Origin: Hermatobates lingyangjiaoensis
Taxonomy: Eukaryota; Arthropoda; Insecta; Hemiptera; Hermatobatidae
DNA: 64,000 nt
Assembly: GCA_026182355.1 (NCBI GenBank)
Contig: JAPFBL010000308.1
Location: 248,001 to 312,000 of the forward strand
Direction: 5' to 3'
Shown: positions 22,812 through 34,465 of the stretch, one piece after another
Layout: every line of letters begins with the position of its first letter
Position numbering within the stretch: the first letter of the stretch is position 1
Position numbers and translations under genes: made by a program
Notes under the pieces: generated by a model
Seen by the model: only the letters and a program-made list of their open reading frames with translations
Told to the model about the DNA's origin: nothing
Databases searched by the model: none

Positions 22812-23137
22812 ATTTCAAGTTCACAGAAGGGGTTCTTGAGTATTTTGGTCATAAACATTTAACTTCAGATTATATCTCGACGTTTCGCCAAAAGTTGTTT
22901 GGCATTTTCAAGGCTTGTTTTAGAGGAAACACTATTTAACAGTCCATGCTTTTGTCTAGGCCGCATTATAACAGGAAGGTTACATGTAACCTTCTTTTAT
23001 ATTCGTAAGTGTTAAACAACAGATTAATTTATTATACTCGAAAATGCCAAACAACTTTTGACAAAACGTCGGCATATAATCAGAAGTTGAATTTTTATGA
23101 CCAAAATACTCAAGAACTCCTTCTATGAACTTTAATA
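22812..23137. repeat. PLE-like family G terminal repeat, inverted pair
   Basis: The left arm (22812-22925, minus) and right arm (23035-23137, plus) share 'ttcttgagtattttggtcat', 'tgccaaacaactttt' and ACGTCG. The minus-strand left arm reads hairpin GCCAAA/UUUGGC, GAAA, palindromic stem III ACGU and C. The core UUGAAAA has lost G8. The right arm has changed GAAA to AAAA. Confidence 0.6.
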
Positions 23138-24325
23138 CTCTCTATGTTTATGAAAATCCGTAAGAAACAATTCACTTTTACTTCAATAAAACAAAGATGA
23201 GGTTATAACAGTCTTATAGTGTTGAGAACAGATGTCACTATTAAATATGCTGTAAAAGTGAGTATTGTCACCTGACTTATACTCAATAGGGAAAACATGT
23301 CACCAGAAGTGGCAACACTGAAAGGAAATAGCCTTCAAAGTCTATACTCCTAATATATTAATCTTCATTTCAAAACCACTTTCTTTTTTAAGTTGAAAAT
23401 TATTCATAGTAATTCAATACTTTTCAATATTTCTATATCTATTGACTATTATCCTTCTCTTAGGTTTAAAATATGTTCAAAAAAAAAACGATTGATGTCT
23501 AATATTTAATGTACAATACTATAAAGCTTTTTTTTAATACTCAACGATTAAATTTTATTTAATTCATTACAGTAAATAAAAAGAACAAACTTGTTGCAGT
23601 TACATTAATATTTCTGTAAATACTACGCGAAAGTTAGCCATTTTATGCCTAAAAATGGTGAACCACAATTGACTATCTAGTAAATAAAATTGTAAGAAGA
23701 AAACACTTTTTAATATGAATTACTTGAATTCAATGTTGGAACACTCTTAAAGGTAAAAGTGCTGAACAGATGACATCACCAAGTTCCTTCTTTACTTACA
23801 AAGTAAACCAGGAAAAATTGTTATCGAATTGTTGAATTTATTATGAGTGAATCATTATCCTGTTGCCTGAGAAAAAGTCTCATCATCTACCTTAATAAGG
23901 TAAAAACTGCTGACAAACTGGAACACTATAGATCAAAGTCCGTAACAACCGTTTTTTTCGGAAGCCTTTTAAGAGAATGATTTTTAGGAGAACTTAGAGT
24001 TTTTTTTTTGAAAAAAAAAATAAGATTGTTTTCTACAAAGAGGCTGATTTTCATAGAAATTGAGGAACAATAGAATAGGAAAATATTAAAGATGGCTTTT
24101 ATCAGAAGCAAAAGCACTGTATAGATATGGTGGTGGACTTCAAAAACAGTTTTCGATAGAGTTTAGAATAGAAAATTGATCGACAAGCTCTCAGTTCTAG
24201 GTCTCGAAGGCGATTTATTCTCTATCACCTCAGTCTTTCTTTTCCAAAATTTTATAAGAGTAAGACATCATAACGCTGAATCAACATAAAAAAGCAGTTA
24301 AAGCAGGTTTTAACACAGAACAAAG
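23138..24325. other. AT-rich DNA, no gene
   Basis: No motif-bearing frame. The minus frame at 23926-24117 is a low-complexity chance frame. Confidence 0.4.
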
Positions 24326-24505
24326 TTCTGTCAGTAAGAGACACTTACTGTCTCTTGAACCAAGTGCGCTTGATGTCCCTATCTCAACTCTCCTGATTAC
24401 GGTTCAACCGAAAATTACAGACAGTAAGTGTGTTTGTTCCTTTGTTCGTGTTTAACCGTGTATGGTATGGCATGGTATGGTATTGTATATTTACCGTGAA
24501 ACGTA
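24326..24505 (+). repeat. PLE-like family J terminal fragment
   Basis: Contains 'aagtgcgcttgatgtcccta', 'tctcctgattacggttcaac' and CCGAAAATTA, then 'cagtaagtgtgtttgttcct', matching 50653-50823. The core is CUGAUUA, so G8 is changed. Stem III is AAUU. Family J relatives also lie at 42880-43140 and 43552-43680. It ends in (TA)n. Confidence 0.65.
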
Positions 24506-24529
24506 TATATATATATATATATATATATT

Positions 24530-24683
24530 GGTATAAATAGGCAGCAGATCCTCTTTGAAACATGTATCATTAAAATTAACCGCAGTCTCGGCATTCACGA
24601 TCTTAAGACTGAGAGATTCGATCCTAAAAAACTAACCTCCTGCTAACAGGGTTCAACTGGAAAAGGAGTTGGCCAAGTGACAT
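24530..24683 (-). pseudogene. PLE N-terminal ORF fragment
   Basis: The minus frame starts MSLGQLLFQLNPVSRRLV, then a frameshift in a T run (at about 24631), then the SLKIVNAETAVN region, ending at the (TA)n codons of 'LPIYTN'. It is nearly the same as 37792-37947 and 61032-61185. It stands tail to tail with family J across (TA)n. Confidence 0.75.
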
Positions 24684-24790
24684 GTTAAATAAACTCAATG
24701 AGGTAGTCAATTGTATTAATAGATTAAAAGTATTAGTAAAGGTTAATATAAAGATAAGATAAAAGGTCAATATATATATATATATGTATA

Positions 24791-25140
24791 TATAACTAAA
24801 GTTTATCGAGACTGGGTCAGTTCTTCAGGTTCAAATTAAACTCTCATAGCCAACATTTTGGTTTTTATTTAAAACCTTTTTCATAGGCAGAAGTATAAAT
24901 TTTGAAACAGAGTTCAGTGTCACGTGTTCATTCCAACTACAGTTGTTGAAATCCACAGACTATTTTTCTTTGTAAAATAATTTGTATTGTAATACTTAGT
25001 CTTTCTGTTTCAAAATTTATACTTTTGCCAATGAAAAGGTTTTAATTAAAAACCGAAACGTTGGCATGAGAGTTTTAATTTGAACCTGAAGAACTGACTG
25101 AGTCCCGATAAACTTTAGTTGTATTTCTATTCCACGGTCC
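24791..25140. repeat. PLE-like family H terminal repeat, inverted pair
   Basis: Outer words 'actaaagtttatcgagactg' (left) and 'cccgataaactttagt' (right) are inverted. Both arms carry the GGTTTT..AAAACC hairpin and then GAAACGTTGGC or a variant. Stem III is ACGU. The core is degenerate (AAUGAAA). (TA)n flanks both ends (24770-24793, 25150-25185). Confidence 0.65.
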
Positions 25141-25148
25141 ATACTTTT

Positions 25149-25185
<37 letters not shown>

Positions 25186-25187
<2 letters not shown>

Positions 25188-26218
25188 AGCCACTGACTAC
25201 CCTAACTCCACTCCTTTACTTTATTTCCATTGTTTATATTATACAAATTTTAAATTGAAATTGTTTTTCTTACATTTATTAATAATATACTTGCACTACT
25301 GTCATCGGCGAGCACCACAGCTACCCTGGCTCCAATTTTTGGAATTAAATAATAATTTTCCTTTATTTAACGTTATTCAGGTAATAAAAAAAATATATTA
25401 TAATTTCAGGTCTCTATCTCCACGGAAAATGGGTAAACGACAAACAAACTAACGAACTTTTTATATAGAGATATATGTATTTGTTTTTATTACAACTATT
25501 AGCAATTTCAGTGTGCTTAAAAGGTGAAATATTGAATGAATTTTAATGTCTTCTGTCTTTGTGATTCGTAATTATATCAAAGATATAGTTTGAGTGGATG
25601 TAATAATAAAACATCTTCACAATGTTTAATTTAATAGAACTATATTATTATTATTTAAAGTGTTCTTTTTAAATGTGATACTTTATTCTTTCTGGAACAA
25701 AATTTATACTTTTATCTAAAACTATCACTATTGGATTATTAAAATTATTATATTGGATTTATTGCTACAATCAGGCACAATATATCATCAATACGTTAAT
25801 ACTACCACAGTCCAATTAGAAAAATATAATTTCTTTCTTGGATTATATCTGTAAGGCTCAGAAATCAAATTTATTTCGATATATATATATTTTGAAATCC
25901 AACTTTCCATATATTTTTCAATCTCAAATCAACAAAAAAACTTAAACAGAACATTTTTAGAAATATATATATAAAATAAACAAAGCAAATTTAAAAAAAA
26001 AACAAGCTAAACTCCAATTATTATAAATAATAGTTCTAATCAGAAAAGTAAAAGATGTGTGGTAAAATATCCAGTAATTACAATTTATAAGTTCGCTTTT
26101 ACTTATTTGATGAGCAAACAAAGAATACGAGTTTTTGTAAAAAGGTTTTTTTCTTTCTATAGAATTAGGGACAAGTATATTTTTTTATAAAAAAAATATT
26201 AGAAATTCAAAGTATATT
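25186..26218. other. AT-rich DNA, no gene
   Basis: The frame at 25255-25452 crosses a possible acceptor ('tttcag' at about 25405) but shows no domain. Short TA tracts occur at 25880 and 25960. Confidence 0.35.
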
Positions 26219-26231
26219 CATTCTATATTAT

Positions 26232-26355
26232 CAATGATCAAACCACAATAAGAAGTGGGAAAACAAGACTAAGATCTTTCAACCGTAACAAGCGGTCTTC
26301 GTCAGAGTCAAAAACCCAACTTGTTATTTCACGTGTTTATGTGAAATCTTTTTAT
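26232..26355 (-). repeat. PLE family A solo insertion with 13-bp TSD
   Basis: A 124-bp insert made of the family A minus arm (through the hammerhead core and 'aaaacccaac') joined to a short plus-strand end 'ttatttcacgtgtttatgtg' plus 'aaatcttttta'. It lies between perfect 13-bp repeats CATTCTATATTAT (26219-26231, 26356-26368). Unlike most copies it is not inside a long (TA)n. This gives the real target-duplication length for family A. Confidence 0.8.
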
Positions 26356-26521
26356 CATTCTATATTATATTCAGATTATATTATTATATATTAACAATTG
26401 TCAGGACAATTATTATTACATTATATTTACAAATGAAAATCGTATTATTATTAGATGTTCATTATAGTTATAAAGTGGAGTAGTTTACTCTCCTTAGTCA
26501 CATTTATAATTACCTTAAAGT

Positions 26522-26790
26522 CATAAATGAGCCGCTTATTTTGAAAGTGGCCTAATTACATTTATGTTAAAATTGAGATATTTAAGGGTTTGCGTTTTAC
26601 AAAATTTAAAAATATTGTCATTTTATTTATCAACTAATTTTTGTTATAAAAATTCTTAGTAATTTTAAATAAATTTTGTACAATTTGCTGCAAAAGGTAA
26701 AGATAACGTAAAAATGTAATTATTTAAATAGCTAGCTAAATTTTTTTGGAAAATGGAATTAGGCCACTTTCAAAATAAACGGCTCAAATG
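26522..26790. mobile_element. Small inverted-repeat element (MITE-like)
   Basis: Left TGAGCCGCTTATTTTGAAAG then TGGCCTAATT (from 26529); right end is its reverse complement, with CCACTTTCAAAATAAACGGC then TCA (to 26789). The interior is AT-rich and non-coding. The TSD is not clear, so the superfamily is unknown. Confidence 0.55.
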
Positions 26791-26929
26791 ATTAAATTTT
26801 ATAAAACCTCCTTATTCTTTATCATATTTTAACAATATAGAAAAGGAAAAGAGAATAGAAGTAAAGATAATACAAGTAGTAGAACTCTGAAATGATAGAT
26901 ATGAACATATAAAATTAAATACATGCATA

Positions 26930-27145
26930 TTATTATTACCACTGAGGTTAAAATGATTTATATTATTAATATGGCAAACCGTCATACATCGTAAGATGAT
27001 CTTGGACTCATTGGAGCGCTTTCGGACGCTGTCCAACTTCAATTGCAACTAACTTTTAACATTGAAGATGGACAACGTCCGAAAGCACTCCAACGACTCC
27101 AAGATCATCTTACGAGGTATGACGGTTTGCCATATTAATAATATA
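26930..27145. repeat. PLE-like family F terminal repeat, inverted pair
   Basis: 'atattaatatggcaaaccgt' plus 'catac' on the left returns as its reverse complement at 27118-27140. The right arm contains 'gaagatggacaacgtccgaa' (hairpin GGAC/GUCC, then GAAAG). Nearest relatives are at 21087 and 41391. Confidence 0.65.
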
Positions 27146-28256
27146 AATGTAAAATTAACTTGAACTCAAATTAAAAATTCATATTAAGAATTACAAAATG
27201 TGTATATTAGTAAAATTAAAGATTATGATTGAAACCGAATTGGTATTTGGGAAAAATTAAACTCGAATGGACTTTTAATTTATTTTTCAGCTTGATTATT
27301 TGTCATTATTATTATATTTATTATTATTACTATAATGAACAATCTAAAAACGACAGTTAGAAAATCTGGAATAACGAATTCTAAAGTAAGACTGCCTTAC
27401 CTGTAGAAAAGTGGAACAGTCTAAGGTAATGCCGATTCCAGGATAGTGTGCTTGAAGAAAGGAGGGTGTTTTAGTTGGTAGTCTGGTTTATCTGGGAGTC
27501 CAGCACTACGTGCTTAAGCGCATTTCACCTCCTTACAACAAAAAAATATATTATTATTACACTCAACATTATTATCGTGAAAAAGTCCTTAAAATTTGAA
27601 TACTCTGACGGTCACAGTGTCTGATGAACCATTTTGTATATTATACCCACCAACACCCCTTCTCGTATAACTGAGCTGTTTATTTCTTAGGCAACATTGC
27701 TGCATGGAAAGTCAGCTTTCTTATCTTTCGTGATTTTAGATACCATGTTTCTCTTTAAACTGTCAACTCTAGAGTGTCGAAATTTTTGAGATATTATGGA
27801 ACCAGAAGAAGGATTAAAACTTTTCGTTAAAAGTCTTACGGAAAAAATATGTGTATATTACTCTTGACTAAATTGGAAAAATTGTGAACACGATGTTTCT
27901 CGAAACATTTGACGGATTTCAATTAAATTAAACAAACAAAGTGGTATGTTTTTGAGACAATAATGATACAGAGAAAAGAAAAAATATAGATATAATTTTT
28001 GATTTTATAAAACAATTTTTTGCCACTAAACTATTAAAACTAGACAGATCAAACTTTGCATATTTATTTAAAGGATAAACTTGCATTTTTAATGGAAAAG
28101 CTAAAAATATTATCTATTTAAAAGAAACTGCAAGAACATTGTTCCTTGAAAGGGGCAATATAGTCCTTCAAATGGTAAACTTTACTGGGAATAATAGCCA
28201 CCTGCATATTTGGGGATAATTTATCAGGAATAATTTTTTATCAAAATAACCACACT
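27146..28256. other. No gene seen
   Basis: 27420-27535 is somewhat richer in G+C ('tctggtttatctgggagtcc') and shares a phrase with 55883, so an old repeat is possible. The rest is AT-rich without frames. Confidence 0.35.
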
Positions 28257-28487
28257 TTAGGCACAGCAAATAAAGTCAATAAACAATAAAGTGTTTTTAT
28301 TTTCAAAAAGTACATGTAATGCCGTTTTGTTTTGTTTCTGTAAATGTCATTGTTTTTTTTAAAACCTAATAAAACAAAATGGTATTATATGTACTTTTGC
28401 AAAATAAAAACACTTTATTGTTTATTGACGTTATTTGCCTTTTATTTAACCTACAAATGTGTCAGATCATTTTGCCTGGCCCTGTAT
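28257..28487. mobile_element. Tc1/mariner-type element remnant with internal hairpin
   Basis: On the minus strand it begins at 28487 with CAGGGCCAGGCAAAATGATC, then TGACACA, a Tc1/mariner-like terminus. It continues into a hairpin whose arms (28268-28335 and 28377-28437) share 'ataaacaataaagtgttttt'. The matching far terminus is missing, so it is truncated or diverged. Confidence 0.5.
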
Positions 28488-28707
28488 ATTTATTAAGTCC
28501 ATTGTTATAACTTGGTTAAATAATAGAAAAATATATGTCATTTGTGAAAATGACAAATGTGAATAGTATTTCTTATTATTAGTAAGTAATATTATTATGT
28601 AAAAGTAATGTGTGAAAATCATAATAATGGTGTAAAAATATTTTTGAACGAATCATTTAAAAAACGATTTTTAACTTAGACAACATTTCTTTTTGTCAGT
28701 TTTAAGG

Positions 28708-29033
28708 GGCCAGGTTAGCTCAGTGGTTACGTGCTAGCCTCTGAACTGATAGGACCGGGGTTCGATCCCCACCTGGCCCTCGATTTATTCATGCTGGAGG
28801 TGAATAAATCTGAGCACGTCATCCCTCGGTGAAGTACGTTAAACCGTCGGTCTCGAGCCTGTACTATGTCAGGTCTCGTTAAAGGTCTCTATTCTAAATA
28901 CACTTGAGTTAAGCAAAATTTAGTATTCCCACTGTAGAATCAATCTTCATTGTGTGGTATCACAAAGGGCTAATGCTCTACCTACGTGTGTCCCTTGTGG
29001 GACTACCATTGCAACCTAACCTCACATAACCTG
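28708..29033 (+). mobile_element. tRNA-derived SINE
   Basis: The head is tRNA-like: acceptor GGCCAGG pairs with CCTGGCC, A box TAGCTCAGTGG (28716-28726), B box GGTTCGATCCC (28759-28769). The body continues 'cgatttattca', 'cgttaaaccgtcggtctcga', 'aggtctcgttaaag' and the tail ends 'gcaacctaacct'. The anticodon stem is imperfect, so it is not a tRNA gene. It is the best-preserved plus-strand copy of the family. No partner retroelement tail is recognised. Confidence 0.85.
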
Positions 29034-29277
29034 TCTGTTCTATGCAATATAGTGACGATGAGAAAAATCTATTTCATAGTTTTATGAATTCATACGTTTT
29101 GAGGTCGTTTGGACGTTATTTACTATGTGTGACTAGGTGAGCTGTAGAAACATGATTCATTAGTAACTCAGTCTTAGTCGTAATAAAAATTTTCAATTTC
29201 AAGATTGTAATCTATTTACATGGTTTGAGGTTACTTGAGTCAATTTTTGAAGTTTTTTTTAAGATTTCTGCGTGATT

Positions 29278-29280
<3 letters not shown>
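29034..29280. other. Dispersed repeat words, no gene
   Basis: 29045-29110 matches the unknown repeat at 5495 and 10270 ('cgatgagaaaaatctatttc', 'cgttttgaggtc'). It leads into (GT)n. Confidence 0.35.
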
Positions 29281-29328
<48 letters not shown>

Positions 29329-29338
29329 GGTGTGTGTT

Positions 29339-29414
<76 letters not shown>

Positions 29415-29434
29415 TATATATATATATATATATA
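29281..29434. repeat. (GT)n microsatellite, about 130 bp, passing into (TA)n
   Basis: Over fifty GT units with two small interruptions (ATGGG at 29326, TTTATG at 29338), then TATATA to 29434. Frames of alternating Cys-Val or Thr-His here are repeat artefacts. Confidence 0.95.
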
Positions 29435-29556
29435 ATAAAGATTTCACATAAACACGTGAAATAACAATCAATGATCAGTTGGGTTTTTGACTCTGACGAA
29501 GACCGCTTGTTGCGGTTGAAAGATCTTAGTCTTGTTTTCCCATTTCTTATTGTGGT
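29435..29556. repeat. PLE family A inverted pair with short left arm
   Basis: The left arm is only the element end (29435-29476, minus); the right arm (29477-29556) has CTGACGA, GAAAGATCTTAGTC and 'ttgttttcccatttcttatt'. (TA)n on both sides; the right one borders the PLE N-terminal fragment below. Confidence 0.75.
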
Positions 29557-29571
29557 ATATATATATATATT

Positions 29572-29757
29572 ATTGTAAATGATTGCAGTTTCTGCATTCA
29601 CGACCTTTTTGTTAACAGATTCTAACCTCCTTGCTATTTTTCTAAAATGGATATTCCAACAAACAAGAACATGGAGCCTAAAATGAAATGGAATAAGAAC
29701 GATAACTGAAACCTGTACTCTGATTGGCCAATAAGGCAAGTTCATTGGACCATTCAA
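29572..29757 (-). pseudogene. PLE N-terminal ORF fragment (divergent partner 1)
   Basis: A minus frame whose end reads RKIARRLESVNKKVVNAE then TAIIYNN, running into (TA)n. It is oriented head to head with the next fragment about 60-100 bp away. Confidence 0.65.
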
Positions 29758-29815
29758 AAATCACATACACTAAGGAAGTTTATATAAGCATCCTTCCAGA
29801 AGGAGATTTTACCCA

Positions 29816-29968
29816 ATGATGACCAACGTAATTATGGTCGAAAGCTCGTATGAATTGATGTCCTTTGGACAATTGATGTGGAAGCTCCAAACACAAGATA
29901 GAAGAATCGCCTGCAAGATCGAGGCCACCAGCTCAAAAATCGTGAGAGTAGAAGCTGCTGCTACTTTT

Positions 29969-29976
<8 letters not shown>
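29816..29976 (+). pseudogene. PLE N-terminal ORF fragment (divergent partner 2)
   Basis: A plus frame with MSFGQLMWKLQTQDRRI at 29858 and SKIVRVEAAATFNN before (TA)n (29972-30001). It corresponds to MSLGQL...KIVNAETAVNFN of the other copies. The 42 nt upstream stay open but are less conserved. Confidence 0.7.
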
Positions 29977-30004
<28 letters not shown>

Positions 30005-30253
30005 ACTTGTTTGGACCTGCTAACTTTTATTTATATTCATTAGTTTATTTCAAAAGTGTTTAAATTGTTTCATTGTTTTTTAAAAATTTTAAAAAAAATT
30101 TCCAAATTTTGAAAAATGTTTAAAGACCCAACCTGACGACGACTATAGAAGCTAGTAGTTAATGGGATTGTAAGTTATGTTATATTCTTTACATGTGATG
30201 TTAGTTTTCAATTGTATTAAAATTGTTGATATCTATTAAAGTGTTCCAAAAAA

Positions 30254-30371
30254 ATGTCTCAATGTCCTTTGGATAACTTATTTGGGAATTACCACCTTAA
30301 ATTCGTAAAACTGTCAGGAGACTGGAACAGCTTAGTTTGAAAGTCGTTAATGCCGAAGTACATTTCAACAA
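30254..30371 (+). pseudogene. PLE N-terminal ORF fragment with stop codons
   Basis: 'atgtcctttggataacttat' gives MSFG*LIW; further on VRRLEQLSLKVVNAE is readable. It ends at FNN in (TA)n. At least two in-frame stops. Confidence 0.65.
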
Positions 30372-31206
30372 TATATATATATATATCATAACTAATGTAA
30401 ATCAAAGATTAACTGGACTGTGAACTTTGGATTACATGCTTACTTATAGTAAAGTTGATTGTAGGTCAAACCAGATTTTTTTCCCATTATCACTACCCTT
30501 GTATGTAGTAAAGAATAAAATGTTTTCCTTCCTAAAATATTATCTTTTCTTTTTCATAGAATTAAGGAATGATTTTGGAGCCTATAAAATACTAGCCCAA
30601 TAAATATTGTCTCCTTAAGATAGCACGCTTCTTTACCGATATAAAACCATGAGCTTACTCCCAGAATAACAATGACTGATAGAGTTTAGTCTACAGGAAA
30701 TTCTTCTTCTTTTTTTTTATGATTTTTTCTTTTATCTATACCTCAAAACTAGTTTGATACCTCAATATCAAAGTAAAGAAAATTTGTAATAGCTTTAAAT
30801 GTTAATACTACAAAATAAAAAATAAACAATCAAAAAATTATTCCGTTCAAATGATTTTACTCTAATCATATTGAATCTATTGTCAATTTTTTTTTATTTT
30901 TAATAATAATTATGAATAGTATTACATTTTTTTTTACTAGGCAGTATTCAGATATAGTTTTTAAAAAACACTTTTGCAAAGTTAATAAATCTGAAGCTAC
31001 GCTCAAGTTTACTACAAACAACCTATTAACAAAGTTTGGCGATAATTAATTTTATTTTAGATTTATTTTAATGTAGCTATCATGTACAAAGTCCATGAAC
31101 TCATGAACAATCATTTTTACGGCATTTATTTTATGTCACTATACCTATTCTTTCTTATACTAAAACGGGAATCTTTAATCTAAATATTTTTGTGAACATG
31201 GAACTT
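30372..31206. other. AT-rich DNA, no gene
   Basis: No frame, repeat or RNA signal is recognised. Confidence 0.45.
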
Positions 31207-31345
31207 AATTGTCATTTTTAATACAAATTTTCTTATCTGATTCTATACATTTATGTAGGGTAGCCATAGTGCGCATTGCCATTTTTAATACGAATTCCCT
31301 GATCTGACTCTGTACATTTATGTAGTGTAGCCATAGTATGTATTC
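31207..31345. repeat. Two-copy tandem duplication (about 70 bp)
   Basis: 'catttttaatacaaattttc...tacatttatgtagggtagccatagtgcgcatt' is repeated directly as 'catttttaatacgaattccc...tacatttatgtagtgtagccatagtatgtatt'. Both copies are diverged by several bases. Confidence 0.7.
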
Positions 31346-31387
31346 CATCGTATGATATTCATTTAAGGTAATATTTAATACAGAGTT

Positions 31388-31707
31388 AGGTTAGGTTGCA
31401 GTGGCAGTCCTTCAAGGGAACACACGTAGGCCAAGCATTGGCCCTTTGTGATACCACACAATGAAGATTGATTCTACAGTGGGAGTCCTAAATTTTGCTT
31501 AACTCAAATGTATTTAGAGTAGGGATCTTTAACGAGTACCTAACATCGTACAGGCTCGGGACCGACGGTTTAACGTCCTTCTCCGAGGGACGACGTGCTC
31601 AAATTTATTCACCTCCCGCGTGAATAAATCGAGGGCCAGGTGAGGATTGATACCCGGTTCTATCAGTTCAGAGGTGAGCACGTAACCACTGAGCTAGCCT
31701 GGCCCCC
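31388..31707 (-). mobile_element. tRNA-derived SINE with 13-bp TSD
   Basis: The same SINE family in minus orientation: tail 'aggttaggttgcag' at the left, tRNA-like head ending at GGGGGCCAGG on the right. Flanks are perfect 13-bp repeats TTAATACAGAGTT (31375-31387, 31708-31720). Confidence 0.9.
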
Positions 31708-31720
31708 TTAATACAGAGTT

Positions 31721-32757
31721 TAAAATTTGTACGATCTTTGAAGAGTGAGTTAGAATTGCCACCCATTTTTAGCATAAAGATCGATTTTGTACCTTCCCAG
31801 TCTTACAGAATAACCCAAAAACTATTAATTTCATTCCCACACCAAGAACTGGCAATGTCATTACGTTTTCTGAAGCGGTGTAACTTATAAAGTGATTGAT
31901 ATATTTCCGACAGACATGCAATCAGCCACATCATATAGGCAGACATCATGAAAAGTATATTCAACTCACCTCAAAACCTATAAATTCGAAAATATATAAA
32001 AATAATTATCCTTTATGGTTACTATACATTGTAGAATCAACAAAAAAAAATTAAAACAAGAATTCCAATTATATGAAATAAAATTTATGGAAATGAAGAA
32101 ACGACTAAATCATAAAGAAAATGTGCCAAAAATACTACTATTCCCTTTTTCATTCGCAATATACAATTTTTTTACAAATGTATCATTTTTAAATAAATTT
32201 TCAAAATAAATTGTATATTTATATGAATACTTTTTTTGAAAAAAAAAATTTTTTTGGGTACAAAAAATATTCTAATATGGCCATTCTTTTCAAAGCACTT
32301 TCAACAAAAAAAACTACATATCATCCATTTATAAGAGTCTATTTTTGTGTGTGATTTCGTTATTAGACGTTTACAAAGTTTTAAATTCAAACAAAATTGG
32401 AAATGTTTATGCATATTGACTTTTTTTTTATTTACAGTTTTTTGTTTAATGTAGGCATAAATGTTAACAAAAATCCTTAATACTTTGATATCAATATTAG
32501 AAAATAGTTTTACTTTTATCTCTAAAGGACAATTTCTGTGCACTTTGTGAGCTATGTATATTATTAAACGATAAAAGCGAGAATGACATCGATTATAATA
32601 CAGATTGTTAGGATAGATTTCTATCAAAACGAAAAAAAAAAGTTTTTAGTTTTAATGAAGAGACGAGGAAGGAATTCCAAAAACTGGAAAAATTATGTAA
32701 AAAACAGATACAAGCCAAATATGGGCGTTATTTAACAACATATGTTTACAAATATAT
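31721..32757. other. AT-rich DNA, no gene
   Basis: Small lysine-rich or Phe/Ile-rich frames (32015-32209 plus, 32301-32627 minus) show no motif, and their composition follows the AT bias. Confidence 0.4.
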
Positions 32758-33199
32758 ATATGTTTCATTAAAGTACACATCAGCCTCTGCGTTAACGACT
32801 TTTAAGCTGGTCTGCTTCAATTTATGAACAACCTTGCGGTGGGCTGGTGTTAAAAGCCATATTAATTGCCCAAGAGACATCTTAATTTGGCATGAGCAGA
32901 TGTAAAAAGAAAATCACAACTTCCAGACGAAAGGCAAAACTTTTTAATACGATACAAAATATAAATAAGAAACAACAACAATTACAATGAATTAAAAACA
33001 AATACAGAGAATAAAAACAATTACAGTGACAAGAAACAAGTACTTACAAAAGTTAAAACTCGCACGAACAAGCTTTCGACTTTTACACAAGTCATCATCG
33101 GGTTAGTGATATTGAAAATATCATACTTTAATGAAACATGTTTACGTGAAGATTTGCTGCCATCATACACAAATATATATATATATATATATATATATT
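32758..33199. pseudogene. PLE N-terminal ORF fragments facing each other
   Basis: Minus strand 32880-32758: MSLGQLIWLLTPAHRKVV, then LKVVNAEADVYFNE, ending at a TA tract. Plus strand 33128-33175: YFNETCLREDLLPSYTN, ending at (TA)n (33173-33199). Between them is AT-rich leader with 'aaacaattacagtgacaaga' type repeats. Together they show both positions at which this frame breaks. Confidence 0.7.
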
Positions 33200-33277
33200 T
33201 GACTCTAACGAAGACCGCTTGTTACGCTTGAAAGATCTTAGTCTTGTTTTCCCATTTTCTTATTGTGGTTTGATCAT
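33200..33277 (+). repeat. PLE family A right arm only
   Basis: Begins in (TA)n at 'tttgactctaacgaagaccg' (core CUAACGA, so G5 is changed), then GAAAGATCTTAGTC and 'tattgtggtttgatcat'. No left arm is visible. Confidence 0.75.
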
Positions 33278-34465
33278 GAAAAATAAGTATAAAAAAACAA
33301 GCAATTGAGGAATTATAAGCGAATATCTAAACCTTATAATAATAATATTTTCTAAGGAAAATAAATGAATATAAAAAGAAAGTACATTTGAAATTAATTT
33401 CTTTTTTGTCAACAGTAATAAATCTAAAACTGAGCCTTTGTTCATAAATTTGCCTCATTTTCAAAACTGTCCATCAACAGGAGATGATTGATGATGAAAT
33501 GCAACAGTTTCTGCTGATGATGGACAGGCTCTAAACCTGTTGGGTACTTCAACAGATTGCTAAATGCCACTCCCTGTGGCTCTGATTACCGATGTGGTAA
33601 CCGCTTTGTTTATGGTATAATTCTCTTTTGTCTGTCCCCTGCTTCTTGAGTCTTAAGCCATAACTTATAATATAACTTTCCCAGTTATTTTAAATCTTTA
33701 AGTTATATAACAACCATTAAAAAAAAACTCTCCAAGAGTTCTAATATTTCTGCAATTTTTATTTTTTAACTATAATCAAGATCATTTATTGCATATTTAC
33801 ATCTATATGTTTACATTATAAATATTTTGAACTCTTTATATTTAAAAAATGTATTAAATTACTTTACATTTGAGCAAAATGGATGACAAATAACAACATG
33901 AGTCATGCATTAAGCGCATAGAAGAACATTAAAGTAGCAAACCGATTTTATTATTTAAAGATAGTCAACAAATCAACTACATGATTCTAATTACAAAATT
34001 GCAAAGTCCCAAAATATATGAAGTAACTTTTAGTAAAAACATCGAGACGTAAAATATAATATGTAATAAATTTCACTAAACAAAGTTTATATTATATCAA
34101 ATCAAGATGTAACAGGTCAGTTAAAATTTAAACGAAATATGTTTTAAGTTACAATGAACAAAAATTAATTTAAATAAGTGCCATGGGGTTACCTATGGGG
34201 TTACCCATATGCCACTATGTATATATACCACTATATATATATATATACCACATATATACCACTATGGGGTTACCTTTGGGAGTAACCTTTGCCAATTATT
34301 ACAGGCAAATAAAGTACTTGGGTAGGATCCATATGCAAGCCGAGAGTCTATTGTAGGTACGAGTACATAGATTACTGTTTTCTAGTCGTGGAACAAAAAC
34401 ACCAAATTAACGAACTAACGATCTGCTCACGAGCAAGAACACTAAATGAACGATCTGCTCTACAA
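33278..34465. other. AT-rich DNA with small local repeats, no gene
   Basis: 33460-33600 has a short inverted word pair (ctgtccatc / gatggacag). 34180-34285 repeats 'atggggttacc' and 'accactat' several times around TATATA. No frame with a motif. Confidence 0.4.

Noticed and set aside
25255..25452. A spliced host exon near 25.4 kb
   Set aside because: A tttcag|GTC border exists but there is no donor, no domain and no composition change.
28708..28779. A tRNA gene
   Set aside because: A and B boxes and acceptor stem are present but the anticodon arm is imperfect, and the same head leads every SINE copy in the window.
29235..29471. Frames rich in Cys-Val or Thr-His
   Set aside because: Pure (GT)n/(CA)n translation with no other content.
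33460..33610. CTGATGATGGACAGGCTCTA as another hammerhead core
   Set aside because: CUGAUGA is present but there is no GAAA after a hairpin (TAAAC instead) and no stem III palindrome.
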